Origin: Endozoicomonas gorgoniicola
Lineage (GTDB): Bacteria > Pseudomonadota > Gammaproteobacteria > Pseudomonadales > Endozoicomonadaceae
Assembly: GCF_025562715.2 (NCBI RefSeq)
Contig: NZ_JAPFCC010000001.1
Span: 5,356,001 to 5,420,000, forward strand
DNA length: 64,000 nucleotides
Direction of reading: 5' to 3'
In this document: in pieces, positions 51,626 to 61,524 of the stretch
Layout: each line of letters begins with the position of its first letter
How positions within the stretch are numbered: position 1 is the first letter of the stretch
Notes under the pieces: generated by a model
What the model saw: only the letters and a program-made list of their open reading frames with translations
What the model was told of the DNA's origin: nothing
Database searches by the model: none
Program-made: the position numbers and the translations under genes

Positions 51626-52490
51626 GAACAGCCCCTCCGTTCAGCAGCAGGTCACAATAATCGGTGCCCTCAACGCCATCAGGGAAGTCAGGCCATATCA
51701 CACTGCCTCCCAAGGCTTCAGCAGCACCCATAGCCTTGGTTAAGCCGGGGTTGCCTTTAGTATGGCGGTCATTATCAGCAGCAAACACAAGCTGCACATC
51801 CGTATGCAGGGTAAGCAGCTCCCTTGCCGCATTTCGCAAGTTACCCGCATTGAAAGCGACAGCAATGGTGGTGCCGCAATGTTTATGCAGGGTGGCTGCC
51901 GTCGCATAACCTTCTGCAAAATAAACCCGGTCATCAATACTGCCCAAAAGATGAAAAAGTCCCGTCACCCTGCCTCCCTTGGCAAACCACTTGCTGCCGT
52001 CTGGCTTTATATACTGCAAGCTCCAGAGTTTCCCTTTGGCGTCCCGGAGGGGAATCAACAGTGCATCCCCTTTCTGCCTGATGCCATACGGTGGCACTTG
52101 CTTTGAAAACAGGTAAGGGTGCAGCAGATCAGCAGGTTCGGCATTGTCCCATTCTTTCTGAACTCGTCTGGCTACCCTGTTGTGCAGCTCCCGTTTTTTT
52201 CTTTCCGATACCGCCTGGGCTTCAGCAATTTTCTTTTTTCTGGTCGCTCGATCTTCGACATTAAAACCAGCCTGATCCTGGTTGTGTACAACTAAACGCT
52301 GGTCGGTCTTCCATGAGCCGCAAATCAGAACTGAGTTATCGTGCAATACATACCAGCCATTTAGTGTGCCGTTTCGATCCCCATCAACCTGATAGCGATG
52401 AATGCCACCATCCGCTATCAGCTGAATAGGTTTTGACGGAGCCAGATCGGCATCCGTCATTTTGCGGAGGCAGTAATCAGTAAACAACAT
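51618..52490 (-). CDS. Toprim-domain primase of the satellite
   Basis: From ATG 52488-52490, behind GGAGGG, 290 residues. N-terminal third is a DUF-like zinc-free primase lead; the Toprim_3 domain follows (DRVYFAEGYATAATLHKHCG with the catalytic Glu, LVFAADNDRH with DxD). Similar proteins in plasmids and P4-like elements prime replication. Overlaps the upstream 78-codon gene by 14 bases and the ATPase by eight. Confidence 0.85.
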   Translation of the reverse strand: MLFTDYCLRKMTDADLAPSKPIQLIADGGIHRYQVDGDRNGTLNGWYVLHDNSVLICGSWKTDQRLVVHNQDQAGFNVEDRATRKKKIAEAQAVSERKKRELHNRVARRVQKEWDNAEPADLLHPYLFSKQVPPYGIRQKGDALLIPLRDAKGKLWSLQYIKPDGSKWFAKGGRVTGLFHLLGSIDDRVYFAEGYATAATLHKHCGTTIAVAFNAGNLRNAARELLTLHTDVQLVFAADNDRHTKGNPGLTKAMGAAEALGGSVIWPDFPDGVEGTDYCDLLLNGGAVHG

Positions 52491-52713
52491 TCGACCCTCC
52501 ATTTTCTGAGTCAGACATTTTTTTTACGGCTTCTAGTATCTGCTCAATGATTTCCGGATGCTGAACTTTGCCAATTAACTGAACGGCTCTATTAACCTGT
52601 TGATTAATAATGTACTCAAGATTGTCTGGGGGTGCTTTTTCTCCAAGAGCTTTCAGTGTCACGGTTTTCAGAAAGTGGAAATAATCCCTTTCTTTTTGCG
52701 TTTGTGACCTCAT
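52477..52713 (-). CDS. Small helical protein between alpA and primase, unknown
   Basis: 78 residues, mainly helical and charged (YFHFLKTVTLKALGEK; IIEQILEAVKKMSD). No family recognised. Start ATG overlaps the alpA stop (ATGA) by four bases and its stop overlaps the primase start, so it belongs to the alpA-primase-ATPase operon. Probably a small accessory or regulatory factor. Confidence 0.6.
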   Translation of the reverse strand: MRSQTQKERDYFHFLKTVTLKALGEKAPPDNLEYIINQQVNRAVQLIGKVQHPEIIEQILEAVKKMSDSENGGSNVVY

Positions 52714-52997
52714 GCCTGCCCCCTCTCCTTAATGCGCTGCTGGGCCCAGTCCATAATTTCAGACCAAACCCATCTGACGCCACCACCCGGAAGCGTTACC
52801 GGAGCAGGCAGGGCATTTTCAGCAGCAAGTAAACGATAAAGGGTTGAGCGGCTGATCCCTAATGCATCTTCTACTTCCTGACGACGAACCAGTTTGATTT
52901 CTTTCTGGTCAGCTTCAAGTAGCTTGCCCGAATCTTGCTCGTGATCAAGACTGGTTACATTCAAGGCTTCAGGGGTTTTGTGTCTCTTGACTTCCAT
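52710..52997 (-). CDS. alpA: AlpA-family transcriptional regulator
   Basis: From ATG 52995-52997, behind AAGGAGA, 95 residues. The AlpA helix-turn-helix is clear: LVRRQEVEDALGISRSTLYRLL, then the wing GGGVRWVWSEIMDW. In P4-like elements AlpA controls excision or operon expression. First gene of the replication operon; the 118 bases to the next gene have a T-rich stretch and no gene. Confidence 0.9.
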   Translation of the reverse strand: MEVKRHKTPEALNVTSLDHEQDSGKLLEADQKEIKLVRRQEVEDALGISRSTLYRLLAAENALPAPVTLPGGGVRWVWSEIMDWAQQRIKERGQA

Positions 52998-53136
52998 GTC
53001 TTCTCCTTTGTGTTTCAAGACATGGAATGAGAATAGGACAGAACAGGCAGAAATAAGTCCCTAGAAAGTGGACTGTTTTTTTTCTGCCTTAATGGGTGGC
53101 CGTGGTTGCTTTCAACTTATTGGTGCAAAGGGTATA

Positions 53137-54015
53137 TCAGTAGTTATAAAATGCTGCATCAATGATGTCCTGAAATTCTCGGTCGAGTTCTGCATCAAAT
53201 GGTGCTTTATCATAAAGCTTCTTAAGATTATTGGTAGATACACCATTACGCCTGAAAATTTGCTGACTGATTTTCCAATAATCCCTCGATGAAATATTAT
53301 CTTCTGACATTTTAGCTATAAAAACTGCCAGCTTGGTCCATTCCTCATTCCACTCAACTGTACCTTTGCCATTCCACAAAGCAGTTTCAAATGATGACAG
53401 TGATTGCTGCTTGGGTATGAAACCTTTCTTAATTAAGCCGTTATACAGCAGTTCAGGAGATCGTTGGTTAGCATTTTTAAAGTGAAACCCGGTACTGCCA
53501 CGCCCTCCCGTAATGGCATAAGGAGGGTAGTCCTGATCCTCCAGCATTTCGTTAATTTTCTTCTTGTGAATGGCTTTTTTCTGTGAAAAATGCTGAATAT
53601 CAGCCAAAGCCAGACCAATAAGCTTCAACTTGGTTTGCGCTTTCTCATGCTCATATTCTGATAGCTTGTTATCCAATATTTTTTCAGTCAGTATTGACTT
53701 CTTAGTCAGTAAGGCTTCTGCTGGTCTGGCACGGTATTTTTTGAATTGCTTCAGCTCTTTTTCAGTTAAATCACTGAGCTTGATTGCATCTTTATACCCA
53801 TTGCTGTACTCCTCATCGGCAACGGTCTTGCCATTACTCGCAACCTGATCATCGGCCATAAACTTGTGCCACTCTTTATCAGAGCGGGATACTTTTTTAT
53901 TGCGCTTTTTAGATGCCTTAATCCTGTCCAGACGTTCTTTTTCTCTGAGAGCCAGTCCTTCTTCTTGAGTGATTACATCGTCACCGTACAGGCTCTCATT
54001 CTTATCATCTTCCAT
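53137..54015 (-). CDS. Hypothetical charged protein of the satellite
   Basis: The 292-residue product is charged and helical. Regions: a Lys/Arg-rich start (RIKASKKRNKKVSRSDKEW), a helical middle (LTEKELKQFKKYRARPAEAL), a Gly-rich loop (YAITGGRGSTGFHFKNANQ) and a C-terminal helical part. No signal peptide, membrane segment or recognised family. It precedes alpA on the same strand with its own start at 54013-54015. Low GC relative to the restriction genes supports a different origin. Confidence 0.5.
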   Translation of the reverse strand: MEDDKNESLYGDDVITQEEGLALREKERLDRIKASKKRNKKVSRSDKEWHKFMADDQVASNGKTVADEEYSNGYKDAIKLSDLTEKELKQFKKYRARPAEALLTKKSILTEKILDNKLSEYEHEKAQTKLKLIGLALADIQHFSQKKAIHKKKINEMLEDQDYPPYAITGGRGSTGFHFKNANQRSPELLYNGLIKKGFIPKQQSLSSFETALWNGKGTVEWNEEWTKLAVFIAKMSEDNISSRDYWKISQQIFRRNGVSTNNLKKLYDKAPFDAELDREFQDIIDAAFYNY

Positions 54016-54295
54016 GATACTTTTCCTGTGTCATTCACTTTCTTTCAGTATCTATCAGGTTACTACTGGCGAAAGTAATACGACATAGCAAAAATGGCCA
54101 AGCAGTAAAAAGATACTCTTTGCTTTTGGTTTGAGCATGATATGAAACGACAAAATTGATCTTTTACTATGTGTACTCAGCGCCAATCCTATGTCCGACG
54201 GGATTCCGGATTACCAATTTCTGAAGTTGGCGTGATATGAAACCGAAGAGCGGCATCAAGCAACCACACAAGCTGCCGCCCTGAAAACAAATAAC
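54016..54295. other. Spacer between satellite genes and restriction operon
   Basis: 280 bases with no gene. TGATATGAAAC occurs twice (near 54138 and 54235) and the segment joins two functional blocks, so it may be a module boundary. Nothing else stands out. Confidence 0.35.
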
Positions 54296-57200
54296 TCAAT
54301 GCACCCCTGCCGAATAAACCGGCGACGGCAACACCGGATACACCCGCACAACATGCTGGTAAACATCATCCGTCAGATGACCAATATCCTCCACTTCATA
54401 GCTGTCCACAGGCAAGCCGGTATTCTCATCGTACAGAAAATCATAAATCTGCTGGCGCACCGCATCACGGGTAGACTCTTTTTCCTGCCAGTTAGCCACG
54501 TTAAGCCGCTTGTTTTTCAGGGTCGCCAGTAAATCCCTGGCTACTTTCTTGATCGCCCCCAGCTCCTTTTTGCTCAGGTCGGGCTTTTTCAGCAAGTCAA
54601 ACAGTGCCAGCGTTTCCTCGTTCAGCCCCTCCCGCACCGCACGGGTCTCTTCCCTGTTCAGGTCAGACACCAGCTTTATCAGCGCCTCAAAGGTCTTCTC
54701 AATCACTACCCGGTTTTTCTCCTGGTTATACTCATCCACCAGTTTTTCGTAGTGTTCCCGGAAATCCGTCCGCAGCGGGTTCTGCATCATCAGCTTATGC
54801 AGACGCTGGTCGATGGCATTCTTCAGGCTTTGAACCGTGGTTTGCTTTTTCGGCGACGCTTCAAACTCCCGCTTCAGCCGGTCAAAATCAATCTTGCTGA
54901 TATCGTATAAACGGCTCTGGTCGTCTCCGTCCCGCACCGACCGGGTATCAATCGCCTCGTCAACAATACCGTGCAGTTCCCGAATAATATGGGTGATATC
55001 CGCCTGTGCCTGATCCTGCTTCAGCCGTTTGTAGACCGTATTAATGATGTCCCGCTCATCCCGGTACTGCTGAACCCCCTTCACATTGATGCAGGCACGG
55101 AACAGTTTAAGCACCTCCCGAGCCATAATTTCAAACTGCTTGCGAGTCTTGTCATTCTCGTTGACCGCTTCTTTGGCTTCATCAATAGCGGCATTGAGTT
55201 CAAAGCCTGTTTTAGTCAGCAGGTCATCAAACTCAAACCCTTGCTGCCTCAGAAAGTTACGAACCAGGGTGATGGCTTCTTTCAGCTTATCCAGCAACTC
55301 CGTATCAGGGTGGTTAGGGTCAATACCATCGGTATCCGAGTCACCGCCGGAATCCGAATCATCATCACGCCCCTTGTCCTTCCGGCCTGCAAAGGTGCTC
55401 AACGCCTTACGCAGGCTCTTTAAAATACCGCAGTAGTCCACAATCAGTCCGTTGCTCTTGCCCTCCGCAACCCGGTTTGCCCTTGCGATGGCCTGCATCA
55501 GGGTATGGGCTTTCAGGGGTTTATCCAGATAGAGCGTGGACAGCGTAGGCACATCAAATCCCGTCAGCCACATGGCGCAGACAATGGCGACCCGGAAAGG
55601 GTGATCCTTTTTCTTGAAGGCATCTTCCATGTTAAGTCGCTGACCATCATCAAGAACAAAGCCTTCCTTCATCCGTTTGCGATGGGGGATGATGTCCAGC
55701 TCCCATTCCTTAAACTTCTGAACCTCTCCCTGCTCTTCCGAGACCACCACCGCCATCAGAGTCTCTTTCATCCATTCGATTTGCCGTTTGCGCCAGATTT
55801 CATCCTGCTGGTCTTTTGCATTAACAAGGTCCGCTTCCTTCTCCCTGATATGCTCCTGCCAGTAAAACACCATCAGCTTGTGCATCCGCACACAGGTGAC
55901 TTTATCAATACACACCATCATCGCCTTGCCGTTTTCCCAGCCGTTGGCGTAGTGCCGGACAAAATCCCTGGCGATCTGATCCAGACGGCTGGTGGCGGTA
56001 ATAATGTGATAATCCCGCTTTAGCGCCCGTTCCAGCCGCTGCGCCACGTTCACGTCATCAATATCCAGCTCTTCCAGCTTTTCAGCGATTTTCTCATTCA
56101 GTCCTTTGGGGGAAGCGACGGTATGTTGCGTGCCGTCGTCATCTTTGAACAGCAGGTCTTCCCCACGGGCATCGTAATAGAGAGGCACTGTCGCTCCGTC
56201 TTCTACCGCCCGCTGAAAGTCATAAGTAGAGATGTAATCACCAAACACCCGTTCAGTGATTTTGTCCTCTTTGAACAATGGCGTTCCCGTAAAGCCAATA
56301 AAGCTGGCTCCGGGCAACGCATCCCGCATATTCAGCGACAGGGTGCCGTACTGGGTGCGGTGTGCCTCGTCGGTAATGACAATAATGTCATCACGTCTGG
56401 AATACGGCTCAGTCACCTTCTTGTTGAACTTTTGCACCAACGTAAAGACATAGTTCTTCTGTTGCCCCAGCAACAACTGAAGGTCATCACCGCTTTGCGC
56501 CTGACAGGGGTCTTTATCGTGGTTGACCAGCCCGCAACCGGCAAAAGTAGTATAAATCTGCGTATCCAGATCATCCCGGTCAGTCACCACCAGAAAGGTG
56601 AAGTTGCCCCCCAGCTTGCGATGCACCTTGCGGGAAAAGAAGACAATGGAATAGGACTTGCCCGACCCCTGGGTATGCCAGAACACCCCCAGCCTGCCTT
56701 CACGCTGCTTGCGTTCCGTTACCGCCTGAACCGCTTCATTCACCCCAAGGTATTGATGGTTGCGGGCGACGATCTTGATCAGGTCGCCGGAGCTGTCATC
56801 AAACAGAATAAAGTTCTCGAACACATCCATCAGGTTGGCTTTGCCGCATGTTCCTTTCAGCAGGGTTGCCATATCCACCACACCCGGTTCTTCTTCATGG
56901 AGTCGCTTCCAGTTATTGAAGTGTTCGAACCGGCTGGTCAGGGAACCCATTTTGGCTTCAATGCCATTACCCAGCACAATAAAGGCATTGTGATGAAACA
57001 GGTGCGGCACGGTGTCCTTGTAGTCCGACAGGTTTTCGTCATAGGCCGCCCGCAACTCTTTATGGACATTCTTCAGCTCCATAAACACCAGCGGCAAGCC
57101 GTTCACAAAGCCGACAATATCCGCCCGCCGACGGTATAAACTCCCCCGCACCCAGAACTCCCGCACCACCAGAAAGTGGTTATTGTCCGGGTTATCAAAA

Positions 57201-57565
57201 TCAAACAGCCGCAGCCGTCTTTGCACCCGTTGCCCGTTCTCATCCTGAAACCTGACGCTCACCCCTTCTTTGTGCAGCCTGTCCTTGTCCTGGTTCGCTG
57301 CCAGCATGGAGGTGGAACTGCTGACACTGACCACTTCCTGCAAGGCATCCCGATAGGCACTGTCCGGCAGGCCGGGGTTCAGCTCTATCAGCTTCTGCCC
57401 AAGGTAGCGGGTCAGCACCACGTCTTTATCAGATTCACGACCAAGGGTGCCTTCTTTGCCGAACACTTCGGTCTGGGCAAAAATCGACTCATCCCAGCCC
57501 AGGTCATTCAGAAGGAAGTCGGCTGTCGTTTGTTGAACCAGGGCATCCTCGGTCGTCCTTTTCAT
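54296..57565 (-). CDS. hsdR: Type I restriction endonuclease subunit HsdR (system 2)
   Basis: The 1089-residue product has the HSDR_N nuclease domain (YRRRADIVGFVNGLPLVFMELKN with the catalytic acidic and Lys residues), Walker A FWHTQGSGKSYSIV, motif II ITDEAHRTQYG, motif III GFTGTPL, motif VI MQAIARANRV and a helical C-terminal domain with an Asp/Ser-rich linker (DKGRDDDSDSGGDSD). Third gene of an ordered operon: start overlaps the hsdS stop by four bases. Intact. Confidence 0.95.
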   Translation of the reverse strand: MKRTTEDALVQQTTADFLLNDLGWDESIFAQTEVFGKEGTLGRESDKDVVLTRYLGQKLIELNPGLPDSAYRDALQEVVSVSSSTSMLAANQDKDRLHKEGVSVRFQDENGQRVQRRLRLFDFDNPDNNHFLVVREFWVRGSLYRRRADIVGFVNGLPLVFMELKNVHKELRAAYDENLSDYKDTVPHLFHHNAFIVLGNGIEAKMGSLTSRFEHFNNWKRLHEEEPGVVDMATLLKGTCGKANLMDVFENFILFDDSSGDLIKIVARNHQYLGVNEAVQAVTERKQREGRLGVFWHTQGSGKSYSIVFFSRKVHRKLGGNFTFLVVTDRDDLDTQIYTTFAGCGLVNHDKDPCQAQSGDDLQLLLGQQKNYVFTLVQKFNKKVTEPYSRRDDIIVITDEAHRTQYGTLSLNMRDALPGASFIGFTGTPLFKEDKITERVFGDYISTYDFQRAVEDGATVPLYYDARGEDLLFKDDDGTQHTVASPKGLNEKIAEKLEELDIDDVNVAQRLERALKRDYHIITATSRLDQIARDFVRHYANGWENGKAMMVCIDKVTCVRMHKLMVFYWQEHIREKEADLVNAKDQQDEIWRKRQIEWMKETLMAVVVSEEQGEVQKFKEWELDIIPHRKRMKEGFVLDDGQRLNMEDAFKKKDHPFRVAIVCAMWLTGFDVPTLSTLYLDKPLKAHTLMQAIARANRVAEGKSNGLIVDYCGILKSLRKALSTFAGRKDKGRDDDSDSGGDSDTDGIDPNHPDTELLDKLKEAITLVRNFLRQQGFEFDDLLTKTGFELNAAIDEAKEAVNENDKTRKQFEIMAREVLKLFRACINVKGVQQYRDERDIINTVYKRLKQDQAQADITHIIRELHGIVDEAIDTRSVRDGDDQSRLYDISKIDFDRLKREFEASPKKQTTVQSLKNAIDQRLHKLMMQNPLRTDFREHYEKLVDEYNQEKNRVVIEKTFEALIKLVSDLNREETRAVREGLNEETLALFDLLKKPDLSKKELGAIKKVARDLLATLKNKRLNVANWQEKESTRDAVRQQIYDFLYDENTGLPVDSYEVEDIGHLTDDVYQHVVRVYPVLPSPVYSAGVH

Positions 57566-58785
57566 GGCGTCAGTTCTCCATTCATTAAGCGGGGGAGTAG
57601 CAGGTCTCGGGCCTGGGCGAGCTTCCCATTCATTTCTATAAGTGTCTGTCTCTGAGCAAATGCAGGTTTAACTGCCTCAATGAAAGCATTTAAGGTTGTT
57701 GTAGATGGAGTTAACAGTGGAATTGACTCAATTTGCTTACCAGAAATATTGGGTTGTGCTGCTCCGGCTGCAAGATTGTCAATCATACTCTGTGATGTGT
57801 CTGCTGCGAGCGCACAAAAAAGGTACAATGTTAAGTCTTTATCTACTGGAACGAATACGCCTGTACGTTGATTTAAATAGTACTTTGTATTGGTTCTGGG
57901 CATAAACCCAATTTTTCCTACAGTTGCGCCCGTCATCGCAATTAGTAAATTGTCAGTTTGCAACTCAAAGCGACTTGCTTTAGCGGCAATATTGTCATTC
58001 ACACATTGACAGTCATCTATATTAACATCGTAGTTATTGCCAATATTCTTGATTTTTATGACTGGGTTACCAGATTCCTGCCAATCGCTACTTTTAAAAG
58101 CATAACCAGATTTTACAGAAGCAAAATCAGCGATGTTACTGTTACGCCACCCCTCAGGCACCCCATCCACCACCTTCACATGCTCATGACCGGGAAAGCG
58201 CAAATGGACAAACCACTCCTGATACAGCAGCCTGGCGGACTCTTCCAGCAGTTGAATACGACGACGGTTGTTTTCGATCAGGTCGTCGTAAGCCGATAAA
58301 ATTTCAACAATACGTGCTTGCTCACTCAGAGTTGGTACTGTAACCAGAAAGCTCGGAAAATCTTTTATTGGCAGACGGTTTACTGTTGCACCCGTTATGA
58401 CTTTAGTTTCCAGATAACGTTGCCATATCGGAGACAAGAAGTAGTAATGAAGATAGCGTGGCAAGAGCTTGGTTCTATCCGGTCTAACCAAACCCATGCG
58501 CCGCCCGAGACATCCATCAAATCCTTCAGGTATGACAGCATAACGATGCAACGTCGCCTCGTAAGAAAACACCACGTCACCCGCTTGAGGGGTTACACGT
58601 CTGGTCCACTTTGGAAACTCTTCATCAGACACATACTTGATCTGTGAAAAATCAAGCCTGCCTTCTGGTGTGACATTCTTAATACCCAGAAAGATATGAC
58701 CTTCTGTCGCTTCTTTTGGGGTAGCGTGAGGTCCGTCATAAATCCCAAGAGCGAAGTCTTTTATTGGTGCTTTGACCAAACTCAT
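57562..58785 (-). CDS. hsdS: Type I restriction specificity subunit HsdS (system 2)
   Basis: The 407-residue product has two target-recognition domains. The first ends with PTLSEQARIVEILSAYDDLI and helix ENNRRRIQLLEE; the second begins VPEGWRNSNIADFASV and ends with IEAVKPAFAQRQTLIEMNGK. Start and stop overlap hsdM and hsdR as ATGA. The domains differ from those of system 1, so the site recognised should differ. Confidence 0.95.
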   Translation of the reverse strand: MSLVKAPIKDFALGIYDGPHATPKEATEGHIFLGIKNVTPEGRLDFSQIKYVSDEEFPKWTRRVTPQAGDVVFSYEATLHRYAVIPEGFDGCLGRRMGLVRPDRTKLLPRYLHYYFLSPIWQRYLETKVITGATVNRLPIKDFPSFLVTVPTLSEQARIVEILSAYDDLIENNRRRIQLLEESARLLYQEWFVHLRFPGHEHVKVVDGVPEGWRNSNIADFASVKSGYAFKSSDWQESGNPVIKIKNIGNNYDVNIDDCQCVNDNIAAKASRFELQTDNLLIAMTGATVGKIGFMPRTNTKYYLNQRTGVFVPVDKDLTLYLFCALAADTSQSMIDNLAAGAAQPNISGKQIESIPLLTPSTTTLNAFIEAVKPAFAQRQTLIEMNGKLAQARDLLLPRLMNGELTP

Positions 58786-61007
58786 ACCCCCAACCCCTCA
58801 AAGTTACGAGCAATCCTGCCTGCCAGCACCACCGCTTCCTCGTTCAACCCTTCCAGCTCAATATGAATATCCTTCAAAGCCGCCTCAAAATCGAAATCCT
58901 CATCCACCGCTTCCGGTGCAACCCCCACATAACGCCCCGGCGTCAGACTCCAGTCCGCCTTTTCAATCTCTTCCTGCGTCACCAGCTTCACCAGCCCCTC
59001 AACATCCCGCAGTTCCGCTTCCGGAAAACGGGACAGTAACCAGTGCGCCTGCTGGTGGAAATAACGCACCTGCTTCAGCTGCTCGACCGCCTGTTTGCGC
59101 CACTGCTCAACCACTTTATTGTTGCGTTGCAGGCTGCTGCGAAGACTGCTCATCCGGTCAATGGTGGCTTTCAGGGTTTTCAGCCTTTGCTCGTCGGATG
59201 CGGTGAGCGGCTGGCTTGACTTGCCTTTTTCACTGGCTTTTTTCGCTGCCGACAACTCATTGTCTTCAGCGTCGTTCAGCAGCAACTCTTCCCGCAGACA
59301 GGTAATCGCCTGCGCCGTCATCCCGGATGCCAGCTTGACCAGATGATCCACGTCTTTGATCAGATGACGACAGGTGTCAGCAAACGGCAGGTACGCCTGC
59401 TCCCGCTGGTGTACTTCTGCCAACGGCGTATCACTGGCATCAGGACGGCAGAGGGACGCTTGCTGCTTCAGCCCGGCAACGTCGGTAAACAGCTGGTCAA
59501 GCGCCTTGCCAAGGGTTTCCAGCTCCAGTTCCGGTGGCGATTGCAGGGTATCCACAGCCTGCTGCAAGCCCCTGAGCTGCCGACGGGTTTTTACCCCACA
59601 CCAGAGCAAAGCCCGTTGGTGCTGGCTGGGCAACAGGGCATCGGTCAGGCGCACCAGGGTTTCATTCAGGTAGTGAATCACCAGCTCAATAAAGCGGCGA
59701 CGTTCACCCCGGTAGAGCCAGACAATGGCCGTCAGGTTCTGCTGCTGCTCGGGGCTGAAGTCGAAAATCTTGCGAGTCACCTTGCGGTAAACATTGCGGG
59801 CATCAATCATCAGCACCTTGTCTTTATGGGCTTCCGGCTTAGCCTTGTTCAGAAACCACAGCTGACAGGGAACGGAACGGGTGTAAAAGAAGTTACCCCG
59901 AATATCCACCATGGCGTCCACATGCCCGGTTTTTACCAGAGCCTCCCGCACCTTGGCCTCATCCCGCCCGGCGCTGGATGCCTGGGAAGACATAACAAAC
60001 CCGGCCTTACCCGTGTTGTTCAGATAGCTGTAGAAATACTGCACCCACAGATAGTTGGCATTGGGCACCTTTTTGTTTTTGTTCTCACCCGGTAGACCAA
60101 AGGGCAGGCGGGGGTCATTCTTCACCTTGGTGGCGTCCACTTCATCCACGTTAAACGGTGGATTGGCCATCACATAATCCACGGTGCCAAACAGCCCGCT
60201 GTGGGGGTCTTTGTAGTAGGTGATGGCACTGTCACCGCCTTCGACATTGCCTTCCAGCCCGTGAACCGCCAGATTCATTTTTGCCAGACGGGTCGTTACC
60301 CGGTTTTTCTCATGCCCGTAAAACGTCAGTTCGGTGGGGTTGTGTTTATGCTGCTCCATAAAGTGGGCGCTCTGCACAAACATGCCGCCGGAACCGCAGG
60401 CCGGATCGAAGATTTTACCGTGATCCGGTTCCAGAACATTCACGATCAGCTGCACCAGCGATACCGGCGTAAAAAACTCACCGCCGTCGTGTGCGCCCTG
60501 GTCGGCGAACTGGGTCAGGAAGTATTCGTAGATACGGCCAAAAATATCACCGCTGGCCTTTTGCAGCTCTTCCGGGTTCAGGGTGTTTAACAGAATCTTC
60601 AGGACATCGTTGGGGATATTGCGGTATTCCTGCTTGGGCAGCTGCCCTTTCAGGTTTTCGTACTCCGACTCGATGGACTCCATGGCCTGAATAATGGCCT
60701 CGCTGCGATCATCGGAATCCGTCAGCGCAATCAGGTGGTCAAACTGTGCTTCTTCTTTCAGATAGATGGCGCTTTTGCCCGAAAAATCCTGCTTGGTGAT
60801 TTTCCGGGTCTTACCGCCACGGCTGGGCAGGCTGGCAACAATATCATCTTGCACAGCCAGAAAACGGCTGTAAGCATGGCGCAAGAAAATCAGCCCCATC
60901 ACCGGCAGAAAATATTCGTTACTGGCCAGCTCTGAGTTACTCCGCAGCGTATCAGCAGACTTCCACAGACGTCTTTCTATGGCTTCAATATTTTCCAGTT
61001 GGGACAT
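58782..61007 (-). CDS. hsdM: Type I restriction methylase HsdM with long C-terminal extension (system 2)
   Basis: The 741-residue product has the HsdM N domain (NSELASNEYFLPVMGLIFLR), SAM motif DPACGSGGMF (201-210), catalytic NPPF (282-285) and then about 260 residues of helical extension not found in short HsdM, containing Lys/Glu-rich coils and ending near the EALDFDFEAALKDIHIELE type segment. Long forms occur in one subclass of type I systems. First gene of the operon; start at 61005-61007. Overlaps hsdS by four bases. Confidence 0.94.
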   Translation of the reverse strand: MSQLENIEAIERRLWKSADTLRSNSELASNEYFLPVMGLIFLRHAYSRFLAVQDDIVASLPSRGGKTRKITKQDFSGKSAIYLKEEAQFDHLIALTDSDDRSEAIIQAMESIESEYENLKGQLPKQEYRNIPNDVLKILLNTLNPEELQKASGDIFGRIYEYFLTQFADQGAHDGGEFFTPVSLVQLIVNVLEPDHGKIFDPACGSGGMFVQSAHFMEQHKHNPTELTFYGHEKNRVTTRLAKMNLAVHGLEGNVEGGDSAITYYKDPHSGLFGTVDYVMANPPFNVDEVDATKVKNDPRLPFGLPGENKNKKVPNANYLWVQYFYSYLNNTGKAGFVMSSQASSAGRDEAKVREALVKTGHVDAMVDIRGNFFYTRSVPCQLWFLNKAKPEAHKDKVLMIDARNVYRKVTRKIFDFSPEQQQNLTAIVWLYRGERRRFIELVIHYLNETLVRLTDALLPSQHQRALLWCGVKTRRQLRGLQQAVDTLQSPPELELETLGKALDQLFTDVAGLKQQASLCRPDASDTPLAEVHQREQAYLPFADTCRHLIKDVDHLVKLASGMTAQAITCLREELLLNDAEDNELSAAKKASEKGKSSQPLTASDEQRLKTLKATIDRMSSLRSSLQRNNKVVEQWRKQAVEQLKQVRYFHQQAHWLLSRFPEAELRDVEGLVKLVTQEEIEKADWSLTPGRYVGVAPEAVDEDFDFEAALKDIHIELEGLNEEAVVLAGRIARNFEGLGV

Positions 61008-61359
61008 GCTTTCTCCAAAGCTGTAAAGCGATTGGCAGCCTCAAATTCTGCTGTTCTACTTGGAATGATGAGAGCCTGCGGGGTTGGTTTATCCTGAGAT
61101 TTTACTGATTCATAAAGACTGGTTCTAGCACCGAATGAAGCTGATTAAGAATTATTGATCAATAGTGCAACATAATGTTAGGTTATAGCCTCCCGACAGT
61201 AGGCAACAGGTGAATCTTGTCGTCTATCCTCGTCTGTGTCACTTTGTGATTTTGTTGTGCCGACCGTTTGTTGTCCTTGTGTGTCATCAATGGTTCTGCT
61301 GGTTATAACGCCATGCGCTTTGCGCTGGGTATGTCGGGAACTGAGATGAGGAGATGATC
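61008..61359. other. Non-coding stretch between hsdM and the RT locus
   Basis: 352 bases with no gene I can support. It must hold the hsdM promoter and the RT locus promoter, facing apart. Structures seen: palindrome ATTGATCAAT (61154-61163) and GCGC-TTT-GCGC near 61317-61327. A non-coding RNA of the RT system, if any, would be expected in this interval, but no msr/msd-like pair is convincing. Confidence 0.35.
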
Positions 61360-61524
61360 ATGAAAAAATCTGATTGTCGCCTGGCTCGGGAGCAAATAGA
61401 ACTCACTACTAGCGTGGTCATACTGGGTACTAGCCTGGTTCACTTCGCTATAGCGTTGTTTGAGCTTCTGAGCATGGCTTTTAACTACTCTGACAGAACC
61501 GGATGGCAAATTGCCCGACCCTAA
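61360..61524 (+). other. Out-of-frame 5' part of the RT gene (or a separate 54-residue hydrophobic peptide)
   Basis: ATG 61360-61362 stands behind GAGGAG at ideal spacing. It encodes MKKSDCRLAREQIELTTSVV, a hydrophobic helix (ILGTSLVHFAIALFELLS) and stops at 61524, overlapping the RT start by 14 bases. The RT frame is open upstream to a stop at 61469-61471 and reads AWLLTTLTEPDGKLPDPKWI. Joining ELLS with AWLLTT by a single +1 shift near 61470 makes one smooth protein. So this is either the RT's own N-terminus behind a frameshift or a small membrane peptide coupled to it. Confidence 0.55.

Noticed and set aside
61008..61359. Retron msr/msd non-coding RNA upstream of the RT
   Set aside because: No pair of inverted repeats with a priming guanosine and no long stem-loop of the retron type is visible; only short palindromes.
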